Notes: generated from the sequence alone by a model not told the origin. 36,660 bases of DNA from Rugamonas violacea (GCF_016461825.1 NZ_JAEMNU010000016.1:83155-119814); one strand, 5' to 3'. Positions 15,418-24,995 are shown, counted from the first letter of the stretch. Program-made: numbers and translations.

Positions 15418-16965
15418 ATGTTCCAACAAGGACTTAGCGGCCTGAACGGCGCGGCGAAATCACTCGACATCATCGGCAACAACATTGCCAACGCCAGCAC
15501 GGTGGGGTTCAAGGGATCGCAAGCCCAGTTCGCCGACCTGTACGCCAACTCGCTCAACGGCGTCAGCGGCAATTCGGCGGGCATCGGCGTGTCGGTGGCG
15601 CGCATCGCCCAGCAATTCACCCAGGGTAATATCGAAACCAGCGCGAACCCGCTCGACATCTCGATCAACGGCGGCGGCTTCTTCCGCACCGTCGTCAACG
15701 GCGCCACCCAGTATTCGCGCAACGGCCAGTTCCAGCTCGACAAGAACGGCGGCCTCATCAACGCCCAGGGCGCCCAGCTGACCGGCTACCTGACCAACAC
15801 CGACGGCGTCATCCTGCAGGGTTCGCCGGTGCCCATCACCATCGACTCGTCGGACCTCAAGCCCATCGAGACGAGCAAGGCGGCTCTTCAGATAAACCTG
15901 TCGTCGACTTCGCTGGCACCGACCAAGGTTCCGTTCAATGCCTTGCAGCCGGAGACCTACAACAAGCAAACCGTGCTGGACGTGTTCGACAGCCTGGGCG
16001 GCGCGCATGCGATGGGCATTTACTACGTCAAGACCGCCGGCGGCACTTGGGATGTCTACGCTTCCAACGATGGCGTGGCGGTCGAGGCAAAGGCGGCGGG
16101 GCAAGTGATGCAGGCCGATCAAGCTGTCAAGGATGCCCGTGCCGCTTATTTGGGGGTGATCAACGGCTCACCTGCGCCGGATGGTCCTACTATTTTGGCT
16201 GCGCAGCAAGCGTATTCGGCTGTGGCCGGCCCGGCGCTGCTGGCGGCGGCGCAGGCGGCCGGCGCCAGCCAAGAGCAGCAGGATCATTTGACCAGCTTGT
16301 TTACTGCACCGACCGACGTCGGCGCCATTGCCGGCAATACACCGGATCTGATCGATAAAGCCCTGACAGCCGGCCTGACCCTGCCTGCCGTCAAGGTTGG
16401 TACCTTGGTGTTCAACACCAGTGGCGAGCTGAGCCTTGCAGACATGGCATTGCTGACGCCGGCGCAATCGCTGCCGTTCAATATCGTGCTGCCTATCTTC
16501 CCGGACAACGGCTCCAAGCTGAACCTGAACATCAGCACCGACTTTACCGGCTCGACCCAGTACACCGGCACCACCAGCGAACGGCCGTCGAGCCAGAACG
16601 GCCAGTCGTCCGGCCACCTGGAGCGCTTCGCCGCCGGCGCCGACGGCGTCATCCTCGGCCAGTACAGCAACGGCAAGGCGCGCCCGCTGGCGCAGATCGT
16701 GCTGGCCAACTTCGCCAGCGTCGACGGCCTGACCCCGTTGGGCAACAACGCCTGGGCCGAGAGCGCGAGCTCGGGTCCACCGCAAATCGGCTCGCCCGGC
16801 GAGGGCAAGATGGGGGCGCTGCGCTCGCAGTCGGTCGAGGTGTCCAACGTCGACCTGACGGCCGAGCTGGTCAACATGATCACCGCGCAACGGGTCTACC
16901 AGGCCAATGCGCAGACCATCAAGACCCAGGACTCGGTGTTGCAGACCCTGGTCAACCTGCGCTAA
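15418..16965 (+). CDS. flgE: Flagellar hook protein FlgE with a ~105-residue internal insertion
   Basis: 515 residues against roughly 400-430 for common FlgE. FlgE polymerises into the hook. The N-terminal D0/D1 part, MFQQGLSGLNGAAKSLDIIG with NNIANASTVGFKGS, and the C-terminal SNVDLTAELVNMITAQRVYQ are standard. Extra length comes mainly from about residues 222-326 (16080-16395), an Ala-rich, probably helical segment (QADQAVKDARAAYLG, ILAAQQAYSAV, LLAAAQAAGASQEQQDHL). It lies between the outer-domain strand WDVYASNDG and VGTLVFNTSGELS, which are normally close together. The insert's codons are clearly less GC-rich at third positions (gct, cct, act, att, ttg) than the flanks. The frame is intact, so a longer hook outer domain is expected. 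Confidence 0.95.
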   Translation: MFQQGLSGLNGAAKSLDIIGNNIANASTVGFKGSQAQFADLYANSLNGVSGNSAGIGVSVARIAQQFTQGNIETSANPLDISINGGGFFRTVVNGATQYSRNGQFQLDKNGGLINAQGAQLTGYLTNTDGVILQGSPVPITIDSSDLKPIETSKAALQINLSSTSLAPTKVPFNALQPETYNKQTVLDVFDSLGGAHAMGIYYVKTAGGTWDVYASNDGVAVEAKAAGQVMQADQAVKDARAAYLGVINGSPAPDGPTILAAQQAYSAVAGPALLAAAQAAGASQEQQDHLTSLFTAPTDVGAIAGNTPDLIDKALTAGLTLPAVKVGTLVFNTSGELSLADMALLTPAQSLPFNIVLPIFPDNGSKLNLNISTDFTGSTQYTGTTSERPSSQNGQSSGHLERFAAGADGVILGQYSNGKARPLAQIVLANFASVDGLTPLGNNAWAESASSGPPQIGSPGEGKMGALRSQSVEVSNVDLTAELVNMITAQRVYQANAQTIKTQDSVLQTLVNLR

Positions 16966-17042
16966 GCGCGGCAAGTACGCCTTGCGGCCGATGACGGCCG
17001 GCGCCAGCGCCGGTCGCCTCGGCCGTGGGGCAGGAGAACACG

Positions 17043-17783
17043 ATGGACCGTTTAGTCTATACCGCCATGACCGGCGCGCGGCATATCCTGGAGCAGCAGG
17101 CCAGCACCGCCAACAACCTGGCCAACGCCACCACCACGGGCTTTCGCGCCCAGCTCGATTCCTTCCGCGCCGTGCCGGTGGTGTCCGAGGGTTTGCCGAC
17201 GCGCACCTTCGTGGTCGACTCGACCGTCGGCGCCGACATGCGCGCCGGACCGATCCAGACCACCGGCCGCAACCTCGACGTCGCCGTGCGCGGCGAGGGC
17301 TGGATCGCCGTGCAGTCGGCCGACGGCTCGGAAGCCTACACCCGCAACGGCAGCCTGCGCGTCAGCCAGAACGGCCTGCTGGAAACCACCAGCGGCCAGA
17401 CCCTGCAGGGCGACGGCGGCCCGATCGCCATCCCGCCCGAGAGCAACGTCACCATCGGCGGCGACGGCACCGTCTCGGTCATCTCGACCGACACCAAGCC
17501 GGGGCCGTCGAACGTGCTCGGCCGCATCAAGCTGGTCAACCCGGACGGCAAGTCGCTGCTGCGCGGCGACGACGGCCTGTTCCGCCAGAAGAGCGGCGTG
17601 GTGGCCGAGAACGACCCGGCCGTGCGCCTGGTCGACGGCGCGCTCGAAGGCAGCAACGTCAACCCGGTCGACGCCATGGTCAACATGATCAGCCTGGCGC
17701 GCTCCTTCGAAACGCAAATGAGCCTGCTCAAGAACGCCGAGAACAACGCGGCAAAGGCCAGCCAGATCCTCGCTTTGAATTGA
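17043..17783 (+). CDS. flgF: Flagellar proximal rod protein FlgF
   Basis: 246 residues from the ATG at 17043 (AGGAG about 8 bases upstream), which gives the family start MDRLVYTAMTGARHIL; an in-frame ATG six codons upstream lacks homology. Typical features are QASTANNLANATTTGFRAQL near the N-terminus, the rod/hook core GRNLDVAVRGEGWIAVQ, and the C-terminal SNVNPVDAMVNMISLARSFE coil. Rod subunit between FlgC and FlgG. Confidence 0.96.
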   Translation: MDRLVYTAMTGARHILEQQASTANNLANATTTGFRAQLDSFRAVPVVSEGLPTRTFVVDSTVGADMRAGPIQTTGRNLDVAVRGEGWIAVQSADGSEAYTRNGSLRVSQNGLLETTSGQTLQGDGGPIAIPPESNVTIGGDGTVSVISTDTKPGPSNVLGRIKLVNPDGKSLLRGDDGLFRQKSGVVAENDPAVRLVDGALEGSNVNPVDAMVNMISLARSFETQMSLLKNAENNAAKASQILALN

Positions 17784-17865
17784 CGCCCCCTGTCGCATAA
17801 TCGTCGTGTGGGAGGTGCCGTGGCCGTGTTGGCCGGCGCCGCCGTCGCGATAAGGGAGAGGCAGC

Positions 17866-18648
17866 ATGATACGTTCACTTTGGATCGCCAAGACTGGCAT
17901 GGAAGCGCAGCAGACGCAGATGGACGTGGTGTCCAACAATCTGGCCAACGTCAGCACCAACGGCTTCAAAAAATCGCGCGCGGTGTTCGAGGACCTGCTG
18001 TACCAGACCGTGCGGCAACCGGGCGGGCAGTCGTCGCAGCAGACCAACCTGCCGTCGGGCATGCAGATCGGCACCGGCGTGCGGCCCGTGGCGATCGAAC
18101 GCATCTTCACCCAGGGCAATCCGCAGTCGACCGGCAACGACAAGGACCTGATGGTCAATGGCAACGGCTTCTTCAACGTGCTGCTGCCCGACGGCACCAC
18201 CGCCTACACCCGCGACGGCTCCTTCCAGCGCGACAGCAACGGCCAGATGGTCACCTCCAGCGGCTTCGTGCTGCAGCCGGCCATCACCATCCCGATCAAC
18301 GCGCAAAGCATCACCGTGGGCCGCGACGGCACCGTCTCGGTGACGCTGCCGGGCCAGGTGGCGCCGGCGCAGATCGGCAGCATCCAGTTGTCGACCTTCA
18401 TCAACCCGACCGGCCTGGAGTCGAAGGGCGAGAACCTCTACGTCGAGACCGGCGCCTCCGGCAACGCGCAGACCAACACGCCGGGCACCAACGGCACCGG
18501 CGTGCTGATGCAGGGCTATGTCGAGACCTCGAACGTCAACGTGGTCGAGGAGATGGTCAACATGATTCAGACCCAGCGCGCCTACGAGATCAACAGCAAG
18601 GCCATCACCACCTCCGACCAGATGCTGCAGAAACTGTCGCAGATGTAA
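17866..18648 (+). CDS. flgG: Flagellar distal rod protein FlgG
   Basis: 260 residues, the exact enteric length. N-terminal [20 protein letters not shown] followed by [20 protein letters not shown], central [15 protein letters not shown], the G-specific [13 protein letters not shown], and the C-terminal [20 protein letters not shown] are diagnostic. Strong GGGAGAGG ribosome-binding site. FlgG forms the drive shaft through the L- and P-rings. Confidence 0.98.
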   Translation: MIRSLWIAKTGMEAQQTQMDVVSNNLANVSTNGFKKSRAVFEDLLYQTVRQPGGQSSQQTNLPSGMQIGTGVRPVAIERIFTQGNPQSTGNDKDLMVNGNGFFNVLLPDGTTAYTRDGSFQRDSNGQMVTSSGFVLQPAITIPINAQSITVGRDGTVSVTLPGQVAPAQIGSIQLSTFINPTGLESKGENLYVETGASGNAQTNTPGTNGTGVLMQGYVETSNVNVVEEMVNMIQTQRAYEINSKAITTSDQMLQKLSQM

Positions 18649-18718
18649 GTGCGCGCCGAGCGCGACCCGCCACACCGATCAACTGGCCGCCGGCATCCGG
18701 GGCGGCAGGGAGTACGCC

Positions 18719-19375
18719 ATGAAAATCTTGTCCTTAGTCGCCGTTCCCTCGGTCCTGCTGGCCCTGTCGGCCTGCTCGGCCATTCCCAGCTCCATCGTGC
18801 AGACGCCGACCACGGCGCGCCCGCTGGCGCTGGCCCAGCCGGCGCCGAACAACGGCGCGATCTACCAGCCCAGCGCCTACCGGCCGGTGTTCGAGGACCG
18901 CCGCGCGCGCCACGTCGGCGACCTGCTGACCATCCTCATCACCGAGAAGACCGCCGCCGTCAAGGCCGGCGCCAGCTCGGGCAGCAAGTCCGGCAGCGTC
19001 AGCGCGACCGTGCCGCATCCCTTGCAGAGCACCTTCGGCGCCGGCTTGTCGGCCAACGCGGCCAATAAGTTCGCCGACGCCGACAACCAGTCGGCCAGCA
19101 ACACCTTCACCGGCACGATGGGCGTGACGGTGGTCGAGGTGCTGCCCAACGGCAACCTGATCGTCGCCGGCGAGAAGCAGATCGCCATGAATAAGGGTGT
19201 CGAGTTCATCCGCTTCTCCGGCATGATCAATCCCGACACCATCGCCACCGGCAACACGGTGGCCTCGACCGCCGTGGCCGACGCCCGCGTCGAGTACCGC
19301 ACCAACAGCCAGATCGACCGCGCCGAGATGACCTCGATGGTCTCGCGTTTCTTCCAAAGCTTGTTACCGTTCTGA
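18719..19375 (+). CDS. flgH: Flagellar L-ring lipoprotein FlgH
   Basis: 218 residues. Outer-membrane lipoprotein forming the L-ring bushing. A lipoprotein signal peptide is visible with lipobox LSAC and modified Cys19. The family core includes YQPSAYRPVFEDRRARHVGD, LLTILITEKTAAVKAG, TGTMGVTVVEVLPNGNLIVA, GEKQIAMNKGVEFIRFSGMI and the C-terminal VADARVEYRTNSQIDRAEM. GGGAG precedes the ATG at 18719. Two bases separate it from flgI. Confidence 0.97.
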   Translation: MKILSLVAVPSVLLALSACSAIPSSIVQTPTTARPLALAQPAPNNGAIYQPSAYRPVFEDRRARHVGDLLTILITEKTAAVKAGASSGSKSGSVSATVPHPLQSTFGAGLSANAANKFADADNQSASNTFTGTMGVTVVEVLPNGNLIVAGEKQIAMNKGVEFIRFSGMINPDTIATGNTVASTAVADARVEYRTNSQIDRAEMTSMVSRFFQSLLPF

Positions 19376-19377
19376 TC

Positions 19378-20508
19378 ATGGCCACCTCCACCTCCACCCC
19401 ATTCAAGCGCCTCGGCCTCGCCGCCGCCACCACCCTGGGCTTGCTGCTGGCCAGCGCGCCGGCCGGCGCCGAGCGCCTCAAGGACCTGGCCAGCATCGCC
19501 GGCGTGCGGCAGAATCAGCTGCTCGGCTACGGCCTGGTGGTCGGCCTCGACGGCAGCGGCGACCAGACCACGCAGACCCCGTTCACGGTGCAGAGCATCG
19601 TTTCGATGTTGCAGCAACTGGGCGTCAACCTGCCGCAGGGCACCAGCCTGCAATTGAAAAACGTCGCGGCGGTGATGGTGACGGCTTCGCTGCCGGCCTT
19701 CGCCCAGCCGGGCCAGACGCTCGACATCACGGTCTCGTCGATGGGCAACGCCAAGAGCCTGCGCGGCGGCACGCTGCTGATGACGCCGCTCAAGGGCGCC
19801 GACGGCCAGGTCTACGGCATGGCCCAGGGCAACGTGCTGGTCGGCGGCGTCGGCGTGGCGGCCGGCGGCAGCTCGCTGCAGGTCAACCACCTGAGCGTGG
19901 GCAAGATCTCCGGCGGCGCCACGGTCGAACGCGCCGTCGCCTCGGCGCTGGGCGAGAACAACCTCATCAAGCTGGAACTGAACACCACCGACTTCGCCAC
20001 CGCCAGCCGGGTGGTCGAGGCGATCAACGACAAGTACGGCAGCGGCATCGCCTACGCGCTGGACGGCCGCGTCATCCGCGTGCAGTCGCCCAGCAGCAGC
20101 GACCAGCGCGTCGCCTTCATCGGCAGCCTGGAGGACATCGACGTCAAGCCGGCGCGCCAGGCCGCCAAGGTCATCATGAACGCGCGCACCGGCTCGGTGG
20201 TGATGAACCAGACCGTCACCCTGGACACCTGCGCCATCTCGCACGGCAACCTGTCGATCTCGGTCAGCAGCGAACCGCAGGTCAGCCAGCCCAATCCGCT
20301 GTCGGGCGGGCGCACCGTGGTGACGCAGAACAGCCAGGTCGACATCAAGAAGGACGGCGGCAAGGTGATGCTGGTCAAGGGCGGTGCCTCGCTGGCCGAG
20401 GTGGTCAAGGCGCTCAACGCCATCGGCGCCACGCCGCAAGACTTGCTGGCCATCCTGCAGGCGATGAAGGCGGCCGGTTCGCTGCGCGCCGAGCTGGAAA
20501 TTATTTAA
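19378..20508 (+). CDS. flgI: Flagellar P-ring protein FlgI
   Basis: 376 residues. Periplasmic P-ring subunit. The Sec signal peptide ends SAPAGA with cleavage expected after residue 31, before ERLKDLASIAGVRQNQLLGY. Family-defining runs follow, such as GLVVGLDGSGDQTTQTPFTV, AAVMVTASLPAFAQPGQTLD and TVDVTVSS-type strands. The C-terminal LVKGGASLAEVVKALNAIGA with TPQDLLAILQAMKAAGSL is typical. Needs FlgA (12929-13636) for assembly. The ATG at 19378 follows the flgH stop directly. Confidence 0.97.
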   Translation: MATSTSTPFKRLGLAAATTLGLLLASAPAGAERLKDLASIAGVRQNQLLGYGLVVGLDGSGDQTTQTPFTVQSIVSMLQQLGVNLPQGTSLQLKNVAAVMVTASLPAFAQPGQTLDITVSSMGNAKSLRGGTLLMTPLKGADGQVYGMAQGNVLVGGVGVAAGGSSLQVNHLSVGKISGGATVERAVASALGENNLIKLELNTTDFATASRVVEAINDKYGSGIAYALDGRVIRVQSPSSSDQRVAFIGSLEDIDVKPARQAAKVIMNARTGSVVMNQTVTLDTCAISHGNLSISVSSEPQVSQPNPLSGGRTVVTQNSQVDIKKDGGKVMLVKGGASLAEVVKALNAIGATPQDLLAILQAMKAAGSLRAELEII

Positions 20509-20519
20509 GGAGCGGCGCG

Positions 20520-21521
20520 ATGATTAGCCAAAACGACCTGTCGAGCAAACTGGCCATCGACGCCAAGGGCATGGGCGAGCTGCGCCAGTCGGCCAAGGCC
20601 GGCGCGCCGGAGGCGCTGAAGGGCGCGGCGACCCAGTTCGAGGCGATGTTCATCAACATGATGATGAAGAGCATGCGCGACGCCACGCCGCAGGACGGCA
20701 TGATGGACAGCCAGCAGAGCAAGATGTTCACCACCATGCTGGACCAGCAGACCAGCCAGAACCTGGCCAAGAAGGGCATCGGCCTGGCCGACGTGCTGAT
20801 CCGCCAGCTGTCGCAGACGGCCAGCGCGCAGGCGCTGGCGATCGGCGGCGACGGCGCGGCCGGCGCCGGCGCGGTGGACGGCGTTGCCGCCGGCGGCAAC
20901 GTTGGCGCGGCCGGCGGCGTCGGCAAGCTGCTCGACGCGGCCATGCTGCAACGCTCGATCAACGCGGCCGGCGGCGCCGCCCCCTTGAGCGGCGCGGCGC
21001 TGGCCGCCGGCGCCTCGGCGGCCGGCACGGCGGCGACGGCGGCGGCCAAGGCGGCCCAGGCGCCGCACGTGCGCAACTTCCAGGAAAAACTCGGCAGCCA
21101 CGCCGACGAGGCCAGCCGCGCCACCGGCATCCCGGCCAAGTTCATGTTGGGCCAGGCGGCGCTGGAGAGCGGCTGGGGCAAGCGCGAGATCAAGGGCCGC
21201 GACGGCAGCAACAGCCACAACCTGTTCGGCATCAAGGCCGGCGCGGAGTGGAAGGGCAAGGTGGCCGAGGCGGTCACCACCGAGTTCGTCAACGGCAAGG
21301 CGCAGACCCGGGTCGAGAAGTTCCGCGCCTACGATTCCTACGCCGACAGCTTCAAGGACTACGCCAAGTTGCTCACCACCAACCCGCGCTACGAGAAGGT
21401 GCTGGCCCACGCCGGCGACGCCAGCAGCTTCGCCCAGGGCCTGCAGCGGGCCGGCTACGCCACCGACCCGCAGTACGCCAGCAAGCTGACCCGCATCATC
21501 AAACATTCGCTGGTCGGCTGA
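20520..21521 (+). CDS. flgJ: Flagellar rod-cap protein and peptidoglycan hydrolase FlgJ
   Basis: 333 residues, dual-domain form. The N-terminal rod-binding domain (about 1-100) reads ATQFEAMFINMMMKSMRDAT. An Ala/Gly-rich linker (about 110-180) follows, then a glucosaminidase domain with SRATGIPAKFMLGQAALESG, catalytic Glu216 in ALESGWGKREIKG, NLFGIKAGAEWKGK and FRAYDSYADSFKDYAKLL. It caps the growing rod and cuts peptidoglycan to let it pass. AAGGAG precedes the ATG. Confidence 0.97.
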   Translation: MISQNDLSSKLAIDAKGMGELRQSAKAGAPEALKGAATQFEAMFINMMMKSMRDATPQDGMMDSQQSKMFTTMLDQQTSQNLAKKGIGLADVLIRQLSQTASAQALAIGGDGAAGAGAVDGVAAGGNVGAAGGVGKLLDAAMLQRSINAAGGAAPLSGAALAAGASAAGTAATAAAKAAQAPHVRNFQEKLGSHADEASRATGIPAKFMLGQAALESGWGKREIKGRDGSNSHNLFGIKAGAEWKGKVAEAVTTEFVNGKAQTRVEKFRAYDSYADSFKDYAKLLTTNPRYEKVLAHAGDASSFAQGLQRAGYATDPQYASKLTRIIKHSLVG

Positions 21522-21549
21522 GCCGGGCCGCCTGCCGCCGGGGCGGGGA

Positions 21550-21576
21550 TCAAGTTTCCCCGTTTCCCGCCGATAA
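21550..21576 (+). promoter_or_regulatory. Sigma-28 (FliA) promoter for flgK-flgL
   Basis: TCAAGTTT at 21550-21557, an 11-base spacer, then GCCGATAA at 21569-21576: 15 of 16 matches to the known FliA consensus with exact spacing. The flgK ATG is 27 bases further on. This gives flgKL a late promoter separate from the flgB-J run, as in other flagellar systems. Confidence 0.94.
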
Positions 21577-21603
21577 CAGAACACATAGAGCGTTAGAAAA
21601 ACC

Positions 21604-23565
21604 ATGTCCAATTTACTCAGCATCGGCAAGACCGGCCTTCTGGCGGCGCAAGTGGGCCTGGCCACCACCGGCCACAACATCGCCAACGCCAATGTGGCGG
21701 GTTATAGCCGCCAGGTGGCGATCCAGTCGACCACGCCCGGCCAGGACATCGGCGTCGGCTTCATCGGCACCGGCACCGAGGTGGCGCAGATCAAGCGCCA
21801 CTACGACGAGTTCCTCAACAGCCAGGTGCGCGGCGCCGAGACCGCGCAGGCCTCGCTGACCAGCTATTACAGCCAGATCAGCCAGATCGACAACATGCTG
21901 GCCGACACCACCAGCGGCCTGTCGCCGGCCATGCAGGACTTCTTCAAGGGTGTGCAGGACGCCAGCTCGAACCCGGCCTCGGCCGCCTCGCGCCAGGCCA
22001 TGTTGTCGACCGCCAGCTCGCTGGCCTCGCGCTTCCAGGGCATCAGCGCGCGCCTCACCGAGATCGGCACCGGCGTCAACAGCCAGATCAGCACCACCGT
22101 CACGCAGATCAATTCCTACGCCAGCAAGCTCGCCGAGCTGAACCATTCGATCGCCGCCTTCAGCACCGACCCCTCGATCGCGCCGAACGACCTGCTGGAC
22201 CAGCGCGACCAGGTGTTGACCGAGCTGAACAAACTGGTCAAGACCACCGTCACGCCCGGCGAGAACCACACCATCAACGTCTCGATCGGCACCGGCCAGC
22301 CGCTGGTGGTCAGCAACCGCAACTTCGAGCTGGCGACGGTGCCTTCGCCGACCGACGTCAACCGCCTGGCGATCGGCTACTCGACGGCCGGCCAGACCAT
22401 TCCGCTGCCCGAGAGCGTGTTGAGCGGCGGCGCCCTGGGCGGCCTGTTGGAGTTCCGCAGCAACGCGCTGGACCATGCGCAGAACGCGCTGGGCCAGATC
22501 GCCGCCGGCCTGGCGGTCAGCTTCAACGCCCAGCACAAGCTGGGCCAGGACCAGAACGGCGCGCCGGGCGTCGACTTCTTCGGGCCGATCAACGCTTTGG
22601 TCGGCAACAACTCGCTGAACTCCAAGGGCAGCACGGCGGTGGTCAGCGCCGTCGTCAGCGACGCCACCGCGCTGACGTCGAGCGACTACGACGTCGACTA
22701 CGACGGCGCCAACTTCATCGTCACCCGCCAGTCCGACGGCAAGAAGACCACCATCAACCCCTTCCCGCAGGCGGTGCCGCAGACCATCGACGGGGTCGAC
22801 TACACGATCAGCGGCACGCCGGCGACCAACGACAATTTCCGCGTCCGCCCCACCGTCAACGCCGCCGCCGACTTCCAGGTGATGCTCAAGGACCCGGCCA
22901 AGCTGGCGCTGGCGGCGCCGATCAGCACCGCCGCGCCGCTCAGCAACACCGGCAACGGCAAGATCACGGCGGGCAGCGTCGACGTCAACTACCTGACGCC
23001 GGGCAACGCCCTGGCGGCGCCGGTGACCCTGCTCTACGACAAGGCCAGCGCCTCCTTCTCCGGCTTCCCGCCGAGCCAGGACGTGACGGTGACGGTCAAC
23101 GGCGTGGCCACGGTGTATCCGGCCGGCACGCCGTCGATCCCCTACAGCGACGGCGCGGCGATCAGCTTCGGCGGCATCAACCTGAGCATTTCCGGCACGC
23201 CGGGCGACACCGACACCTTCACCGTCGGCCCCAACACCAGCGGCGTCGGCGACAGCCGCAACGGCGTGCTGCTGGGCGCGCTGCAAACCAAGAACGTGCT
23301 CAACAACGGCAACGCCAATTTCCAGACCGGCTACGCGCAGATGGTCAACTTCATCGGCAACAAGACGCGCGAGGCGCAGATCGGCGGCCTGGCCGCCGAC
23401 GCCGCCGTGCAACAGGCGCAGAACGCGCAGCAGACCGTGTCCGGCGTCAACCTCGACGAGGAGGCGGCCAACCTGCTGCGCTACCAGCAGGCCTACCAGG
23501 CCTCCGGCAAGGTGATGCAGATCGCCAGCCAATTGTTCGACGTGCTCGTATCGCTGGGCCGCTAA
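21604..23565 (+). CDS. flgK: Hook-filament junction protein 1, FlgK (HAP1)
   Basis: 653 residues, in the long range seen in betaproteobacteria. N-terminal LLSIGKTGLLAAQVGLATTG then HNIANANVAGYSRQVAIQST, and C-terminal GVNLDEEAANLLRYQQAYQA then SGKVMQIASQLFDVLVSLG, are family-typical coiled-coil ends. The large middle (about 330-560) is the variable outer domain. Forms the junction between hook and filament; FlgN (12039-12506) is its chaperone. The ribosome-binding site is weak; a near-consensus sigma-28 promoter lies just upstream. Confidence 0.97.
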   Translation: MSNLLSIGKTGLLAAQVGLATTGHNIANANVAGYSRQVAIQSTTPGQDIGVGFIGTGTEVAQIKRHYDEFLNSQVRGAETAQASLTSYYSQISQIDNMLADTTSGLSPAMQDFFKGVQDASSNPASAASRQAMLSTASSLASRFQGISARLTEIGTGVNSQISTTVTQINSYASKLAELNHSIAAFSTDPSIAPNDLLDQRDQVLTELNKLVKTTVTPGENHTINVSIGTGQPLVVSNRNFELATVPSPTDVNRLAIGYSTAGQTIPLPESVLSGGALGGLLEFRSNALDHAQNALGQIAAGLAVSFNAQHKLGQDQNGAPGVDFFGPINALVGNNSLNSKGSTAVVSAVVSDATALTSSDYDVDYDGANFIVTRQSDGKKTTINPFPQAVPQTIDGVDYTISGTPATNDNFRVRPTVNAAADFQVMLKDPAKLALAAPISTAAPLSNTGNGKITAGSVDVNYLTPGNALAAPVTLLYDKASASFSGFPPSQDVTVTVNGVATVYPAGTPSIPYSDGAAISFGGINLSISGTPGDTDTFTVGPNTSGVGDSRNGVLLGALQTKNVLNNGNANFQTGYAQMVNFIGNKTREAQIGGLAADAAVQQAQNAQQTVSGVNLDEEAANLLRYQQAYQASGKVMQIASQLFDVLVSLGR

Positions 23566-23586
23566 GATTTCAGAAGAGGGTGCATC

Positions 23587-24843
23587 ATGAGGATTAGTTC
23601 GAAAACCGTGTACGACGTCGGCGTCAACCAGCTGGGCACCTTGCAGACCTCGCTGGCGCGCACCCAGCAGCAACTCTCGACCGGGCGCAAGAACCTGACG
23701 GCGGCCGACGATCCGATCGCCAGCGCGCGCGCGCTGGAGGTGACCCAGTCGCAGTCGGTCAACACCCAGCTGGTGACCAACCGGATGAACGCCAAGACCT
23801 CGCTGTCGCAGGAGGAGGTGGCGCTGGCCTCGACCACTTCGCTGCTGCAGGACGTCAAGACCTTGACCGTCAACGCCGGCGACGGCTCGATGACCAAGAA
23901 GGACCGCGAATCGCTGGCCATCGAGCTGGAGGGCCGGCTGGCCGACCTGCTGGGCCTGGCCAACACCTCGGACGGCGTCGGCGGCTACCAGTTCGCCGGC
24001 TACAAGTCGACCACCGTGCCGTTCACCCAGACCGCCACCGGCGCCGCCTACCAGGGCGACCAGGGGCAGCGCGAGCTGCTGGTCGGTTCGACCCGGCAGT
24101 TGCCGATCAGCGATTCGGGCAGCGCCGTGTTCGAGAACAACATCACCGGCAACGGCACCTTCCAGACCGGCTTCGATCCGGCCAACTACGGCCGCGGCGG
24201 CACCGGCATCATCGCGCCCGGCTCGGTCAAGGACGCCACCCTGCTGACCGGCCACCAGTACGAAATCAACTTCGCCGTGGTGCCGGCCACGCCGGGCGTG
24301 CCCAAGGTGACCACCTACACGGTGATGGACCTGACCTTGAACCAGCCGGTGCCGCCCAATCCGGTGCCGGCCGACCCGATTCCCTACGCGACGGGGCAGA
24401 ACATCACTTTCGACGGCCTGCAGTTCGACATCAAGGGCGATCCGGCCGACCTCGACCGCTTCACCGTGGCGCCGAGCCAGAAGCAGTCGGTGTTCGGCAC
24501 CCTGACCGACCTGATCGGTGCCTTGCGCGCGCCGGGCGACGGCGCCGCCGGCCAGGCCAGCCTGAGCAACAAGCTCAACCAGGCCAACATGAACATCGAC
24601 AACGCCCTCGACAATGTGTTGTCGATCCGCGCCGAGGTCGGCTCGCGGCTGAAGGAGCTCGACTACCTCGACAGCGCCGGCGACGACACCAATCTGCAGT
24701 ACGCCACCACGCTGACCAACCTGCAGGACGTCGACGTGGTCAAGGCCATTTCGCTGTTCTCGCAGCAGCAGGTCACCCTGGAGGCGGCGCAGAAGTCCTA
24801 CAAGACCTTGACCGGCCTGTCGCTGTTCAACTACATCGGCTAG
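23587..24843 (+). CDS. flgL: Hook-filament junction protein 3, FlgL (HAP3)
   Basis: 418 residues, longer than enteric FlgL (about 317). Flagellin-like ends: MRISSKTVYDVGVNQLGTLQ with LARTQQQLSTGRKNLTAADD at the N-terminus, and YATTLTNLQDVDVVKAISLF then SQQQVTLEAAQKSYKTLTGL at the C-terminus. The extra length is in the outer domain, about residues 150-300. Probably co-transcribed with flgK (21-base gap). Followed by a nested palindrome and a strong hairpin terminator. Confidence 0.96.
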   Translation: MRISSKTVYDVGVNQLGTLQTSLARTQQQLSTGRKNLTAADDPIASARALEVTQSQSVNTQLVTNRMNAKTSLSQEEVALASTTSLLQDVKTLTVNAGDGSMTKKDRESLAIELEGRLADLLGLANTSDGVGGYQFAGYKSTTVPFTQTATGAAYQGDQGQRELLVGSTRQLPISDSGSAVFENNITGNGTFQTGFDPANYGRGGTGIIAPGSVKDATLLTGHQYEINFAVVPATPGVPKVTTYTVMDLTLNQPVPPNPVPADPIPYATGQNITFDGLQFDIKGDPADLDRFTVAPSQKQSVFGTLTDLIGALRAPGDGAAGQASLSNKLNQANMNIDNALDNVLSIRAEVGSRLKELDYLDSAGDDTNLQYATTLTNLQDVDVVKAISLFSQQQVTLEAAQKSYKTLTGLSLFNYIG

Positions 24844-24889
24844 TGGCGATGCCGGCACCGATCAAGTAGTTCGTCAAGGCGCCGGGCAT

Positions 24890-24969
24890 GCCGGCAAAAC
24901 CCCGCGGCGTGAAGCCGGGGTCGGACCCGCCGGGTCCGACCCCGGTTTGTGCCAGTGGGTTTTGCCGGC
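24890..24969. repeat. Nested palindromic (REP-like) element after flgL
   Basis: An outer perfect 13-base inverted repeat, GCCGGCAAAACCC at 24890-24902 with its complement at 24957-24969, encloses an inner perfect 14-base stem. The inner stem is CCGGGGTCGGACCC at 24915-24928 with its complement at 24932-24945 and a three-base loop. The organisation resembles dispersed intergenic REP/BIME palindromes; whether copies occur elsewhere in the genome cannot be seen here. Confidence 0.75.
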
Positions 24970-24995
24970 GTACCGGCCACTTTCGCAAAGCATGA

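Noticed and set aside
16080..16395. Frameshift or pseudogene in flgE
   Set aside because: The reading frame is continuous and the C-terminal hook signature is intact, so this is an in-frame insertion.
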